This document shows positions 6,746 through 13,983 of a DNA stretch of 15,330 nt, one piece after another. Where the stretch lies: assembly GCA_039026235.1 (NCBI GenBank), contig JBCCMQ010000029.1, positions 1 to 15,330 on the forward strand. The letters are read 5' to 3'. Numbering within the stretch: the stretch's first letter is position 1; every line of letters starts with the position of its first letter. The notes under the pieces were generated by a model, which saw only the letters and a program-made list of their open reading frames with translations, did not search any database and was not told the origin of the DNA. The position numbers were made by a program, and so were the translations under genes. Source of the DNA: JBCCMQ01 sp039026235 (GTDB lineage Bacteria; Pseudomonadota; Alphaproteobacteria; Rhodobacterales; Rhodobacteraceae).

Positions 6746-7675
6746 TCAGATCTTGTCGATCAGTTCCGGAACGGCATCGAAAAGGTCGGCCACAAGTCCG
6801 TAGTCGGCCACCTGAAATATCGGTGCTTCTTCGTCCTTGTTGATTGCCACGATCACCTTGGAGTCTTTCATTCCGGCCAGGTGCTGAATGGCGCCGGAAA
6901 TGCCTACAGCGACATAAAGATCGGGCGCGACGACCTTTCCGGTCTGGCCGACCTGCCAATCGTTCGGTGCATAGCCTGAATCGACCGCCGCACGGCTTGC
7001 TCCGACAGCGGCGCCCAGTTTGTCCGCCAGTTTCTCGATGATCTCGAACTGCTCTTCGGATCCAACGCCGCGTCCGCCAGAGACGACAATCCCCGCGCTG
7101 GTCAGCTCGGGACGGTCGCTTTCGGCGACGGCGTCTTCGACCCATTCGCTCAGGTCAGGGTCGGAGGCAGCGCCAATAGTCTCGACGGTCGCGGCTGAGG
7201 CGCCCTCGGCGGCGGCATCGAAGGTTGCCGTGCGCACCGAGATCACCTTTTTCGCATCGGTCGATTTTACTGTCTGGATCGCGTTGCCGGCGTATATCGG
7301 GCGTTCAAACGTCACTCCATCCACGATCCCAGAGATGTCGGAAATCACCATGACGTCCAATAGCGCGGCCACACGCGGAAGGATGTTCTTGGCGTCGGTG
7401 GTGGCTGGCGCGACGATATGCTCATAAGCATCGGCGAGCGACACGATCAGCGCTGCGGTCGGCTCCGCCAAGCGGTGGCCAAGGCTTGCATCCTCGGCAA
7501 CCAAGACCTTCGAGACGCCGTCGATCTTGGCAGCTTCCGCGCCTGCGGCGGCGGCAGACGCGCCTGCACACAGAACCGTCACGTCGCCAAGAGCCTTTGC
7601 TGCGGTCACGGCCTTGGAAGTTGCATCAAGCGCCAGCGCGCCGTCAGTAACTTCACCCAGAAGAAGTACAGCCAT
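6746..7675 (-). CDS. etfA: Electron transfer flavoprotein alpha subunit
   Basis: A 309-residue FAD-binding subunit of ETF. With EtfB it takes electrons from acyl-CoA and related dehydrogenases and passes them to ETF:quinone oxidoreductase. The C-terminal FAD domain shows SGGRGVGS (199-206), QVGQTGKVVAPDLYVAVG (241-258), GISGAIQH (258-265) and VADYGLVADLF (289-299), all conserved family blocks. Length matches the family. The start ATG shares one base with the etfB stop (TGATG on the minus strand), so the two subunits are translationally coupled, which suits a 1:1 heterodimer. Its stop lies 7 nt from the stop of the convergent DUF6473-like gene. Confidence 0.96.
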   Translation of the reverse strand: MAVLLLGEVTDGALALDATSKAVTAAKALGDVTVLCAGASAAAAGAEAAKIDGVSKVLVAEDASLGHRLAEPTAALIVSLADAYEHIVAPATTDAKNILPRVAALLDVMVISDISGIVDGVTFERPIYAGNAIQTVKSTDAKKVISVRTATFDAAAEGASAATVETIGAASDPDLSEWVEDAVAESDRPELTSAGIVVSGGRGVGSEEQFEIIEKLADKLGAAVGASRAAVDSGYAPNDWQVGQTGKVVAPDLYVAVGISGAIQHLAGMKDSKVIVAINKDEEAPIFQVADYGLVADLFDAVPELIDKI

Positions 7676-8436
7676 CAGATCACCCCAGCTTCGTCTTTTA
7701 GTTTCTGCATCAGCTCGTCAACTGAGCCCACACGCACGCCCGCTTTGCGCGCTTCGGGCTCAGTTGTCTTGATCACCGTCAGGCGCGGCGTGACATCGAC
7801 GCCGTAATCCGAAGGCGCCTTTTCCTCCAGCGGTTTACGCTTTGCCTTCATGATATTGGGCAGCGAAGCATAACGTGGCTCGTTCAGGCGCAGGTCAACC
7901 GTCACGATCGCAGGCATCTTGACCTTGATGGTCTGCAAGCCGCCGTCGACCTCGCGGGTGACGACCGCCGCATCGCCTTCCACGGTAAGTTTCGACGCAA
8001 ATGTCGCCTGGCTCCAGCCCAGCAGTGCCGAAAGCATCTGGCCCGTCGCGTTCATATCGTTGTCGATGGCCTGTTTGCCGCAAATGATCAGCCCGGGCTG
8101 TTCTTCATCGATCACGCCCTTCAGTATCTTCGCGACAGCCAAAGGTTCGATATCCTCGTGAACATCATCGGTCGCAACGACCAGGATTGCGCGGTCCGCG
8201 CCCATGGCCAAGGCTGTCCGGAGCGTTTCCTGCGATTGCTTGACACCGATCGACACCGCAACCACTTCGTCGGCCTTTCCGGCTTCCTTCAGCCGAATGG
8301 CTTCCTCAACGGCAATCTCGTCAAAAGGGTTCATCGACATTTTGACGTTTGCCAGATCGACGCCGCTTCCGTCCGCCTTAACCCGGACTTTCACGTTGTA
8401 GTCGATCACGCGTTTTACAGGCACGAGCACCTTCAT
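7675..8436 (-). CDS. etfB: Electron transfer flavoprotein beta subunit
   Basis: A 253-residue AMP-binding subunit of ETF, partner of EtfA. Recognisable blocks are MKVLVPVKRVIDYNVKVRV at the N-terminus, NPFDEIAVEEA (36-46), CGKQAIDNDMNATGQM (119-134), which contributes to AMP binding, and DLRLNEPRYASLPNIMKA (181-198), which is the recognition loop that docks onto acyl-CoA dehydrogenases. The presence of this loop argues for a classical group I ETF working in fatty and amino acid oxidation, not the FixAB or bifurcating type. The ATG at 8436 gives the standard N-terminus and has GAGGAG at 8447-8452 (minus strand), 10 nt upstream; a longer in-frame start at 8559 adds a low-complexity Arg-rich extension and is rejected. 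It is first gene of the etfB-etfA operon. Confidence 0.96.
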   Translation of the reverse strand: MKVLVPVKRVIDYNVKVRVKADGSGVDLANVKMSMNPFDEIAVEEAIRLKEAGKADEVVAVSIGVKQSQETLRTALAMGADRAILVVATDDVHEDIEPLAVAKILKGVIDEEQPGLIICGKQAIDNDMNATGQMLSALLGWSQATFASKLTVEGDAAVVTREVDGGLQTIKVKMPAIVTVDLRLNEPRYASLPNIMKAKRKPLEEKAPSDYGVDVTPRLTVIKTTEPEARKAGVRVGSVDELMQKLKDEAGVI

Positions 8437-8458
8437 GGGCACGTTTCTCCTCGGTTGT

Positions 8459-8480
8459 GGTGCGGCAGTCGTGCCGCGCC
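8459..8480 (-). other. Hairpin in the etfB 5' leader
   Basis: A stem with a perfect 6-bp core (8462-8467 with 8472-8477, loop 8468-8471), extendable to 9 positions with one imperfect pair. On the minus strand it ends 6-9 nt before the etfB ribosome site. It could influence translation initiation or mRNA stability, or be the end of an upstream transcript. No T-run follows, so it is not a classical terminator. The rest of the 194-nt gap (8437-8630) shows no promoter I can defend. Confidence 0.3.
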
Positions 8481-8630
8481 GATGTCTTTGTTCGCGTCTA
8501 GCTGCGGGTTCCCATAGCTGTTTCAGAGACCCCAAGACAGTGCAAAATCGACGCGCCATCGCTTGGCGACGCCGCGTTTTTTCGTCTTAGGCTGCGACCG
8601 ATTGTGGGTGCAGCCCCAAACGAGGGCGTG

Positions 8631-9203
8631 TCAGCGGTTTGCGCCAGGCACCCAAAGGACGTCGTCGGCGCCGTTGTCATTGGCAATCCGCGACGCGACA
8701 AAGAACCAGTCCGACAATCGGTTCAGGTATTTGACGGCTGCCGTGTTGATCGCTTCAAGCGATGCCAGTTCCACGGTTAGGCGTTCGGTGCGGCGTCCCA
8801 CGGTCCTACAGAGATGTAGGTGCGCCGCCAGGCTCGATCCACCCGGCAATACGAAGGACCGCAGCTGTTCGAGCTTGGCGTTCATATCGTCGATTTCACT
8901 TTCCAAGCGGTCGACCTGGGTGTCAGTCATCCGCAGCGGAGCGTATTCGGCCTCGGCGTCGCGGGCCATGTCCGGCCGGCAGAGGTCTGCGCCAAGGTCG
9001 AATAAATCATTCTGGATCAGGGCCAGAAGCGCGTCGAATTCGCCTTGGGCGTGCAGCCGCGCCAGACCAACGGTTGCATTCAGTTCGTCAACGGTGCCGT
9101 AGGCGTTCACTCTGACGGCATATTTGGCAATCCGTGCGCCATTTCCCAGGGCGGTTTCACCTCCGTCGCCTGTCCGCGTGTAGATTTTGTTCAGGACAAC
9201 CAT
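8631..9203 (-). CDS. PduO-type cob(I)alamin adenosyltransferase
   Basis: A 190-residue ATP:cob(I)alamin adenosyltransferase that transfers the adenosyl group of ATP to reduced cobalamin to make coenzyme B12. PduO/MMAB family motifs are all present: YTRTGDGGET (8-17) for ATP, AYGTVDELNA (34-43), FVLPGG (117-122), CRTVGRRTERL (132-142) with the conserved arginines, and YLNRLSDWFFVASR (159-172). Length is typical of the one-domain form. The ATG at 9203 follows the HIG1-like stop by 3 nt, and its ribosome site (GGAGG) lies within the end of that gene, so the two are co-translated. The product could charge methylmalonyl-CoA or ethylmalonyl-CoA mutase, neither of which is in the window. Labels in use include cobO, pduO and mmaB; I leave the symbol empty because cobO properly denotes an unrelated family. 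Confidence 0.94.
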   Translation of the reverse strand: MVVLNKIYTRTGDGGETALGNGARIAKYAVRVNAYGTVDELNATVGLARLHAQGEFDALLALIQNDLFDLGADLCRPDMARDAEAEYAPLRMTDTQVDRLESEIDDMNAKLEQLRSFVLPGGSSLAAHLHLCRTVGRRTERLTVELASLEAINTAAVKYLNRLSDWFFVASRIANDNGADDVLWVPGANR

Positions 9204-9206
9204 TGC

Positions 9207-9413
9207 TTAGCCTCCGTTCTGGCGCAGAAAGACAAAAAGCAGGATCAGGATGACCGCGACGAACTGGGCTGCGATGCGGTAGCGCATGATCCGGTTCGCA
9301 TGCTTCTTGTTAAAGTCGCCGCCCCGGGCGAAGCCGCCGATACCGACCATGAGAATACCTAGAACCACCAGCGTGGAAATTGCGACAACAATGAAAAGCG
9401 GATCATCGGCCAT
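9207..9413 (-). CDS. Small HIG1-like twin-transmembrane protein
   Basis: A 68-residue membrane protein with two helices (about 5-25 and 46-64) joined by a short basic loop, FARGGDFNKKHANRIMRYR. The loop and start of helix 2 contain R-x-R-x3-Q (R44, R46, Q50), the core of the HIG1 family signature. HIG1 proteins include mitochondrial Rcf1/Rcf2, which associate with cytochrome oxidase; small bacterial relatives are common in alphaproteobacteria, and I assign an oxidase-related role only by analogy. The ATG is preceded by AAGGAG 5 nt away (minus strand), a strong ribosome site. It is the first gene of a two-gene unit with the cobalamin adenosyltransferase. The 63-nt gap to the SDR gene shows only a weak imperfect stem (9442-9464). 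Confidence 0.82.
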   Translation of the reverse strand: MADDPLFIVVAISTLVVLGILMVGIGGFARGGDFNKKHANRIMRYRIAAQFVAVILILLFVFLRQNGG

Positions 9414-9476
9414 GGGCGCTCCTTGTTCCGCGCGACTTAGCGGTTGCTCTCGAAAAAGCGAACCTAAATCTGCGTC

Positions 9477-10307
9477 TCAGGCGCGCGACAGCACCCAATC
9501 CATCGCGCGCGTCGGCAGAAGGCGCTTCAGCACGGCCATCATATACGTGGGCGTCGTGACCCTGTATCGGGCCCGGGGGCTGGGTACGCTCAGTGCCGTC
9601 TCGAGTTTGGTAGAAACGGCGCTGGCGGGCAATTCGAAACGATCCTTGGACGTGGGGCCATAGAGCCTTGGCAGGAACCGGGCTTCATAGTCTCGGGCAC
9701 GGTGGCTGGCTTTCCAATCGATCCACTTCTCAAAGTGCGGCGCCGAGTTCTTGCGGATGTCCGATGTGATCGGGCCGGGTTCGATCAGGATCACGTGGAT
9801 CTTGTCCTTGTCCAGTTCCAAGCGCAGTGTATCGGTCAGACCTTCAAGCGCGAACTTGCTCGCCTGATAGGCTCCGCGCCATTTCAACGTGACAAATCCA
9901 AGAACCGACGAACAATTCACGATGCGGCCGTGGCCCTGGTCGCGCATGATCGGGATGACCGCGCGGGCCAGCGTATGATAGCCGAAGACGTTGGTATCAA
10001 ATATCGCCCGCAGCGCATCGGTTGGCAGGTCTTCAACAAGCCCTGGGACGGCATAGGCACCGTTGTTGAACACGGCATGAAGTGTGCCTCCGGTACGTCG
10101 GGTGGCTTCTTCAACAGCGGCCAGGATCGACGGCTCGTCGTCATAGTCCAAACGGAAACTCTCAAGCCCTTCGTCGGCCAGGCGGTCACAGTCCGCCTGT
10201 TTTCGGCAGGTCGCAAAGACCCTCCAGCCCGCGCGCCTCATATGATGGGCAGCGTCATAGCCGATGCCGCTGGAACAGCCGCTTATCAGGACTGATTTCT
10301 CCGACAT
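9477..10307 (-). CDS. Short-chain dehydrogenase/reductase (SDR)
   Basis: A 276-residue classical SDR oxidoreductase using NAD(P). The cofactor loop is SGCSSGIGY (9-17; G10, G14, G16). The structural block is FNNGAYAVPG, a variant of NNAG. The catalytic serine lies in NCSSVLG (133-134), with Y147 and K151 in AYQASKFALEG. Asn106 (DTNVFG) completes the catalytic tetrad. The tail after IEPGPITSDIR is longer than in minimal SDRs and carries a basic stretch, as in fungal/bacterial retinol-dehydrogenase-like members. The ATG at 10307 is chosen because it puts the Rossmann strand at the N-terminus; an in-frame start 54 nt upstream adds an Arg/Gly-rich tail of no family character. The substrate is unknown. 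It is divergent from parC with only 59 nt between the starts, so the two promoters must overlap. Confidence 0.9.
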   Translation of the reverse strand: MSEKSVLISGCSSGIGYDAAHHMRRAGWRVFATCRKQADCDRLADEGLESFRLDYDDEPSILAAVEEATRRTGGTLHAVFNNGAYAVPGLVEDLPTDALRAIFDTNVFGYHTLARAVIPIMRDQGHGRIVNCSSVLGFVTLKWRGAYQASKFALEGLTDTLRLELDKDKIHVILIEPGPITSDIRKNSAPHFEKWIDWKASHRARDYEARFLPRLYGPTSKDRFELPASAVSTKLETALSVPSPRARYRVTTPTYMMAVLKRLLPTRAMDWVLSRA

Positions 10308-10366
10308 GCTGCGCCTTTCTTCTTTGCCACTGGACCCCACGCCCCTTGGGCGATTACACATGATCT

Positions 10367-12706
10367 ATGGCTGATTTGACGGACGACCCCAATACCTTCC
10401 CAAAAAATGTCGCTGAAACGCTAAGCAGGGCGATTGGCGAACGGTATTTGACCTATGCGCTGTCAACAATCATGCACCGCGCACTTCCCGATGCGCGGGA
10501 TGGGTTGAAGCCGGTGCATCGCCGCATTCTGTTCGCAATGCGCGAACTTAGACTGAATTCAGGCGGTGGTTTCCGGAAATCGGCCAAGATCTCGGGCGAT
10601 GTGATGGGCAACTACCATCCCCACGGGGACGCGGCGATCTACGACGCGATGGCCAGGCTCGCCCAGGATTTCAACGTGCGCTATCCCCTGGTCGATGGTC
10701 AGGGCAACTTTGGCAACGTGGATGGCGATAACCCAGCCGCCAGTCGCTATACCGAAGCGCGCATGACCCAAGCTGCCGAGGCGCTGCTTGAGGGGCTGAA
10801 CGAAGATGCAGTTGATTTTCGCGAAAACTATGATGGCACTCTGCAAGAGCCCGTTGTGCTGCCTGCGTCATTTCCCAATCTGCTGGCAAATGGTGCCTCG
10901 GGCATCGCGGTGGGCATGGCCACTAACATCCCGCCGCACAACATCGTGGAGTTGTGCAGTGCCTGCCTGCATTTGATCAAGCATCCGAATGCGTCTGCGT
11001 CGAAGCTGACCGAGTTTGTTTTGGGTCCCGATTTTCCAACCGGCGGCATCATTGTAGAGCCGCGGGAGAATATCATTGAGGCCTATCGCACAGGACGCGG
11101 ATCCTTCCGGCTGCGCGCGCGCTTTGAACGCGAAGATCTTGGACGCGGCCAATGGCAGATCGTTGTCACCGAAATCCCCTATCAGGTCCAAAAATCCAAG
11201 CTGATTGAGAAGCTGGCTGAAGTGATCCAAAACAAGAAAGTGCCGATCCTGGGCGACGTCCGGGACGAAAGCGCCGACGACATCCGCATTGTTCTGGAGC
11301 CGCGGTCCAAGAATGTCGATCCGGATATGCTGATGGGCATGCTGTTCCGGCAGTCCGATCTTGAGACCCGATTTAGCCTGAACCTGAACGTGCTGATCGA
11401 TGGGCGCACGCCTAAAGTGTCGAGCATGCGCGAAGTGCTACTGGCGTGGCTGAACCATCGCCGCGACGTGCTAAAGCGACGTTCGCTTCATCGTATGGCC
11501 AAAATCGACCACCGTCTTGAGGTGCTTGAGGGTCTGCTGGTGGCGTTTCTGAACCTCGACCGGGTCATTGACATAATCCGCTATGATGACGATCCGAAAG
11601 AAGCTCTGATGGCCGAGGACTGGAGCAAGTCGCACGTGCGCGCGACCTCGCAGGACGACTACGTTGCGCCGGCGCCGGGCACCGGTGAGTTAAGCGATGT
11701 TCAGGCTGAAGCGATCCTCAATATGCGCCTCAGAAGCCTGCGCCGCTTGGAAGAGCTAGAACTGACCCGTGAACGGGACGTGCTGATGAGTGAACGCGCC
11801 GATCTGGACGACCTTCTGGCGGATGAGGGCCTGCAATGGGCGCGTATCTCGGATCAGATCCGCGAAACGCGCAAGGCGTTCGGCAAAGACTACGAAGGTG
11901 GCGCGCGGCGTACTGGCTTTGATGATGCGGTCGAGATTGCCGAGGTACCGCCAGAAGCCCTGATCGAACGCGAGCCAGTCACCATTGTCTGTTCGCAAAT
12001 GGGCTGGATCCGATCCATGAAGGGACACATCGACCTCGACAGCCCGCTCAAATACCGAGACGGAGACGCCCCGCGTTTTGTCTTTCACGCCGAGACGACG
12101 GACAAACTCATTCTGTTTGGTACCAACGGACGATTTTATACGCTCAATGTCGCAAACCTGCCCGGTGGGCGCGGCATGGGCGAACCGGTGCGGCTGATGG
12201 TCGAAATGGCAAACGAGGTCGATATCGTCGCGCTTAAGGTTCATGCGCCCAACGGACGCCTTTTGGTGGCCAGTTCTGCGGGCGACGGTTTTATTGTCGG
12301 TGAGCCAGAGGTCGTGGCCCAGACACGCGCCGGAAAACAGGTTCTGAATACACGCGACGACGTGCGCGCGGTGGCCTGTGTCTCTGTTCAGGGCGATCAT
12401 GTTGCCGTCATAAGCCAGAACGCGAAACTGCTCATTTTCCCGATCGTTGAGTTGCCAGAGATGACGCGTGGCAAAGGTGTTCGCATGCAAAAGTACAATA
12501 TGGCGCGCGGCAAGCAGGGCGCGCTGGAACTGGACGGCGGGCTGAGCGACATCGCCACATTCACGCTCGACGAGGGTCTGAGTTGGCCCATGGCAGGCGG
12601 GAAGATCCGCACCGAGAAGGATCTGAGCCAATGGCTTGGCCGCCGCGCCGGGGCTGGAAAACGGCCGCCCCACGGATTTCCGAAGAGCAATAAGTTCAAC
12701 AATTAG
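10367..12706 (+). CDS. parC: DNA topoisomerase IV subunit A
   Basis: A 779-residue type IIA topoisomerase A subunit that breaks and rejoins DNA to unlink daughter chromosomes, working with ParE (not in this window). The winged-helix core shows RALPDARDGLKPVHRRIL (38-55), GNYHPHGDAAIYDAMARLAQ (81-100) and the active-site tyrosine Y128 in AASRYTEARM. The length (GyrA is usually longer, about 850-920) and the absence of a clear GyrA box (QRRGGKG) in the C-terminal wheel favour ParC over GyrA. In the quinolone-binding region the residue equal to E. coli ParC Ser80 is A89, and the one equal to Glu84 is D93. The C-terminal domain has degenerate blades (e.g. TRGKGVRMQKYN near 700) and a basic tail. 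The ATG is the only plausible start; it follows a 59-nt divergent gap. Confidence 0.94.
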   Translation: MADLTDDPNTFPKNVAETLSRAIGERYLTYALSTIMHRALPDARDGLKPVHRRILFAMRELRLNSGGGFRKSAKISGDVMGNYHPHGDAAIYDAMARLAQDFNVRYPLVDGQGNFGNVDGDNPAASRYTEARMTQAAEALLEGLNEDAVDFRENYDGTLQEPVVLPASFPNLLANGASGIAVGMATNIPPHNIVELCSACLHLIKHPNASASKLTEFVLGPDFPTGGIIVEPRENIIEAYRTGRGSFRLRARFEREDLGRGQWQIVVTEIPYQVQKSKLIEKLAEVIQNKKVPILGDVRDESADDIRIVLEPRSKNVDPDMLMGMLFRQSDLETRFSLNLNVLIDGRTPKVSSMREVLLAWLNHRRDVLKRRSLHRMAKIDHRLEVLEGLLVAFLNLDRVIDIIRYDDDPKEALMAEDWSKSHVRATSQDDYVAPAPGTGELSDVQAEAILNMRLRSLRRLEELELTRERDVLMSERADLDDLLADEGLQWARISDQIRETRKAFGKDYEGGARRTGFDDAVEIAEVPPEALIEREPVTIVCSQMGWIRSMKGHIDLDSPLKYRDGDAPRFVFHAETTDKLILFGTNGRFYTLNVANLPGGRGMGEPVRLMVEMANEVDIVALKVHAPNGRLLVASSAGDGFIVGEPEVVAQTRAGKQVLNTRDDVRAVACVSVQGDHVAVISQNAKLLIFPIVELPEMTRGKGVRMQKYNMARGKQGALELDGGLSDIATFTLDEGLSWPMAGGKIRTEKDLSQWLGRRAGAGKRPPHGFPKSNKFNN

Positions 12707-12777
12707 CCTCATTCGGCCATGATCGTTCCACATTTGTAAAATAGTTCAAAGCGAACCGCACGACCCGGGACGCGTCA

Positions 12778-13983
12778 ATGAGCGATACATTTGACCCCAT
12801 GACCGGCCGCTATACCGGCAGCCCGATAGGCTTCTTTTTGCTTGTCATGCAAACATCTCTTTTGACTGTGCTGACGCTTGGTCTTTACCGCTTCTGGGCT
12901 CGTACACGGGTCCGCCGCTACGTTTGGTCGGCCACATCGCCGGGTGGCGATCCATTCGAGTACACCGGCACCGGTCTTGAAAAGCTTCTGGGTTTTCTGT
13001 TCGCGATTGTTGTTCTGGCGGTTTTTCTGGGACTTATGCAACTTATCCTGTTCTATTTCGGCCTGTCGCTCTTTGCGTCTGACCTGTCGGAACAGGAAAT
13101 GGCCGTAAGGCTGTCTTTTGCCTATTCATCGGTTTTTTTCATCGCCCCGCTTATTTGGATCGCCCGCTACCGGGCGCGCCGTTACAAACTATCGCGCACA
13201 CGTTGGCGCGGCCTGCGTTTCGGGATGGAGCCGGGGGCGTTTTCTTTCATGATCAAGGCAGTCGGCCATTCCTTCGTTACCGGCATCACCTTCGGCCTGC
13301 TCCTTCCAAGGCAAACCTGGTATCTCGCCAAGTACCAGATGGACCGTACCTGGTACGGGGATGCGAAGTTCCAGATGGAGGGTGGCTGGTTCTATCTTTT
13401 TCCAGCCATGAAGCACAGTCTTCTGGGCGTTGCGATAATGGCGATCTCACTGGTGCTGATGGGCGTCGTCACGCCGGTTTTCGGCATCGGTATCGGCGTG
13501 GGATATGTCTGGCTGTTGATCGGGATCGTGCACTACAAGGTTCAAAGCTACATCACCATCTTAGAAAATTCGACGCTTGGTGCTGACGTCCGTTTTGGCG
13601 CCGTGCCAAGCACGGCCGAAATTGTCATGAAGGTTCTTTCGGGTCTGATCCTGACCGGCGTGGTTGGGGCCTTGCTGTCGGGCGCTCTGATTGCGCTTTC
13701 AGCGATGACCCTTGGCATTGACCCCGCGGCTCTTCAGGCTGGTGAGCGCTTTGAAATTGCGCCGATCGGTGCGGTCGTGACAGCGCTTTCCGGTCTGGTT
13801 ATCGCGGTGCTTTTTGGGGCTCTGGTCAAGGTCTTTCTGACCCAGCCCATAACCCGGATTATCGTCGAACAGACAGCCGTCCTGAACCCGGAAGGTCTCG
13901 ACGAGATCCGGCAGCGCGCGGAGCAAGATCAGGTCGATGCAGACGGACTTGCAGACGCATTGGATGTGGGCGGTGCCTTCTAA
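12778..13983 (+). CDS. DUF898 (YjgN-like) multi-pass membrane protein
   Basis: A 401-residue integral membrane protein of the DUF898/YjgN family, with no established function. It opens with a Tyr/Gly-containing segment and then hydrophobic segments at about 17-38, 70-97, 114-130, 160-178, 212-252 (two helices), 283-311 and 328-354. Each family half carries an Arg-rich cytosolic stretch: RFWARTRVRRYVWSAT (38-53) and RYRARRYKLSRTRWRGLRFG (130-149). Conserved aromatic blocks such as WYLAKYQMDRTWYG are present. An acidic C-terminal tail follows the last helix. The ATG lies 71 nt after parC, with no strong ribosome site visible. The gene overlaps the M48 peptidase gene downstream, so the products are probably made together. 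In other bacteria DUF898 genes often neighbour M48 peptidases, which suggests a shared envelope role; that association is recalled, not checked. Confidence 0.88.
   Translation: MSDTFDPMTGRYTGSPIGFFLLVMQTSLLTVLTLGLYRFWARTRVRRYVWSATSPGGDPFEYTGTGLEKLLGFLFAIVVLAVFLGLMQLILFYFGLSLFASDLSEQEMAVRLSFAYSSVFFIAPLIWIARYRARRYKLSRTRWRGLRFGMEPGAFSFMIKAVGHSFVTGITFGLLLPRQTWYLAKYQMDRTWYGDAKFQMEGGWFYLFPAMKHSLLGVAIMAISLVLMGVVTPVFGIGIGVGYVWLLIGIVHYKVQSYITILENSTLGADVRFGAVPSTAEIVMKVLSGLILTGVVGALLSGALIALSAMTLGIDPAALQAGERFEIAPIGAVVTALSGLVIAVLFGALVKVFLTQPITRIIVEQTAVLNPEGLDEIRQRAEQDQVDADGLADALDVGGAF

Noticed and set aside
8554..8586. Stem CGCCA/TGGCG followed by a T-run (8577-8582) as a terminator
   Set aside because: The T-run is on the plus strand where no plus-strand transcript is expected, the stem is only 5 bp, and it does not directly abut the T-run.
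8590..8615. Imperfect stem GGCTGC/GCAGCC downstream of the cobalamin adenosyltransferase gene
   Set aside because: On the transcribed (minus) strand it is followed by an A-run, not a T-run, and the loop is irregular, so a terminator cannot be claimed.
9442..9464. Weak inverted repeat between the SDR gene and the HIG1-like gene
   Set aside because: The stem needs a bulge and has no T-run after it on the minus strand; too weak to list.
11756..12733. A 325-codon minus-strand frame opposite parC
   Set aside because: Its length comes from GC-biased third positions; no domain is recognisable and the parC C-terminal domain is intact on the plus strand.
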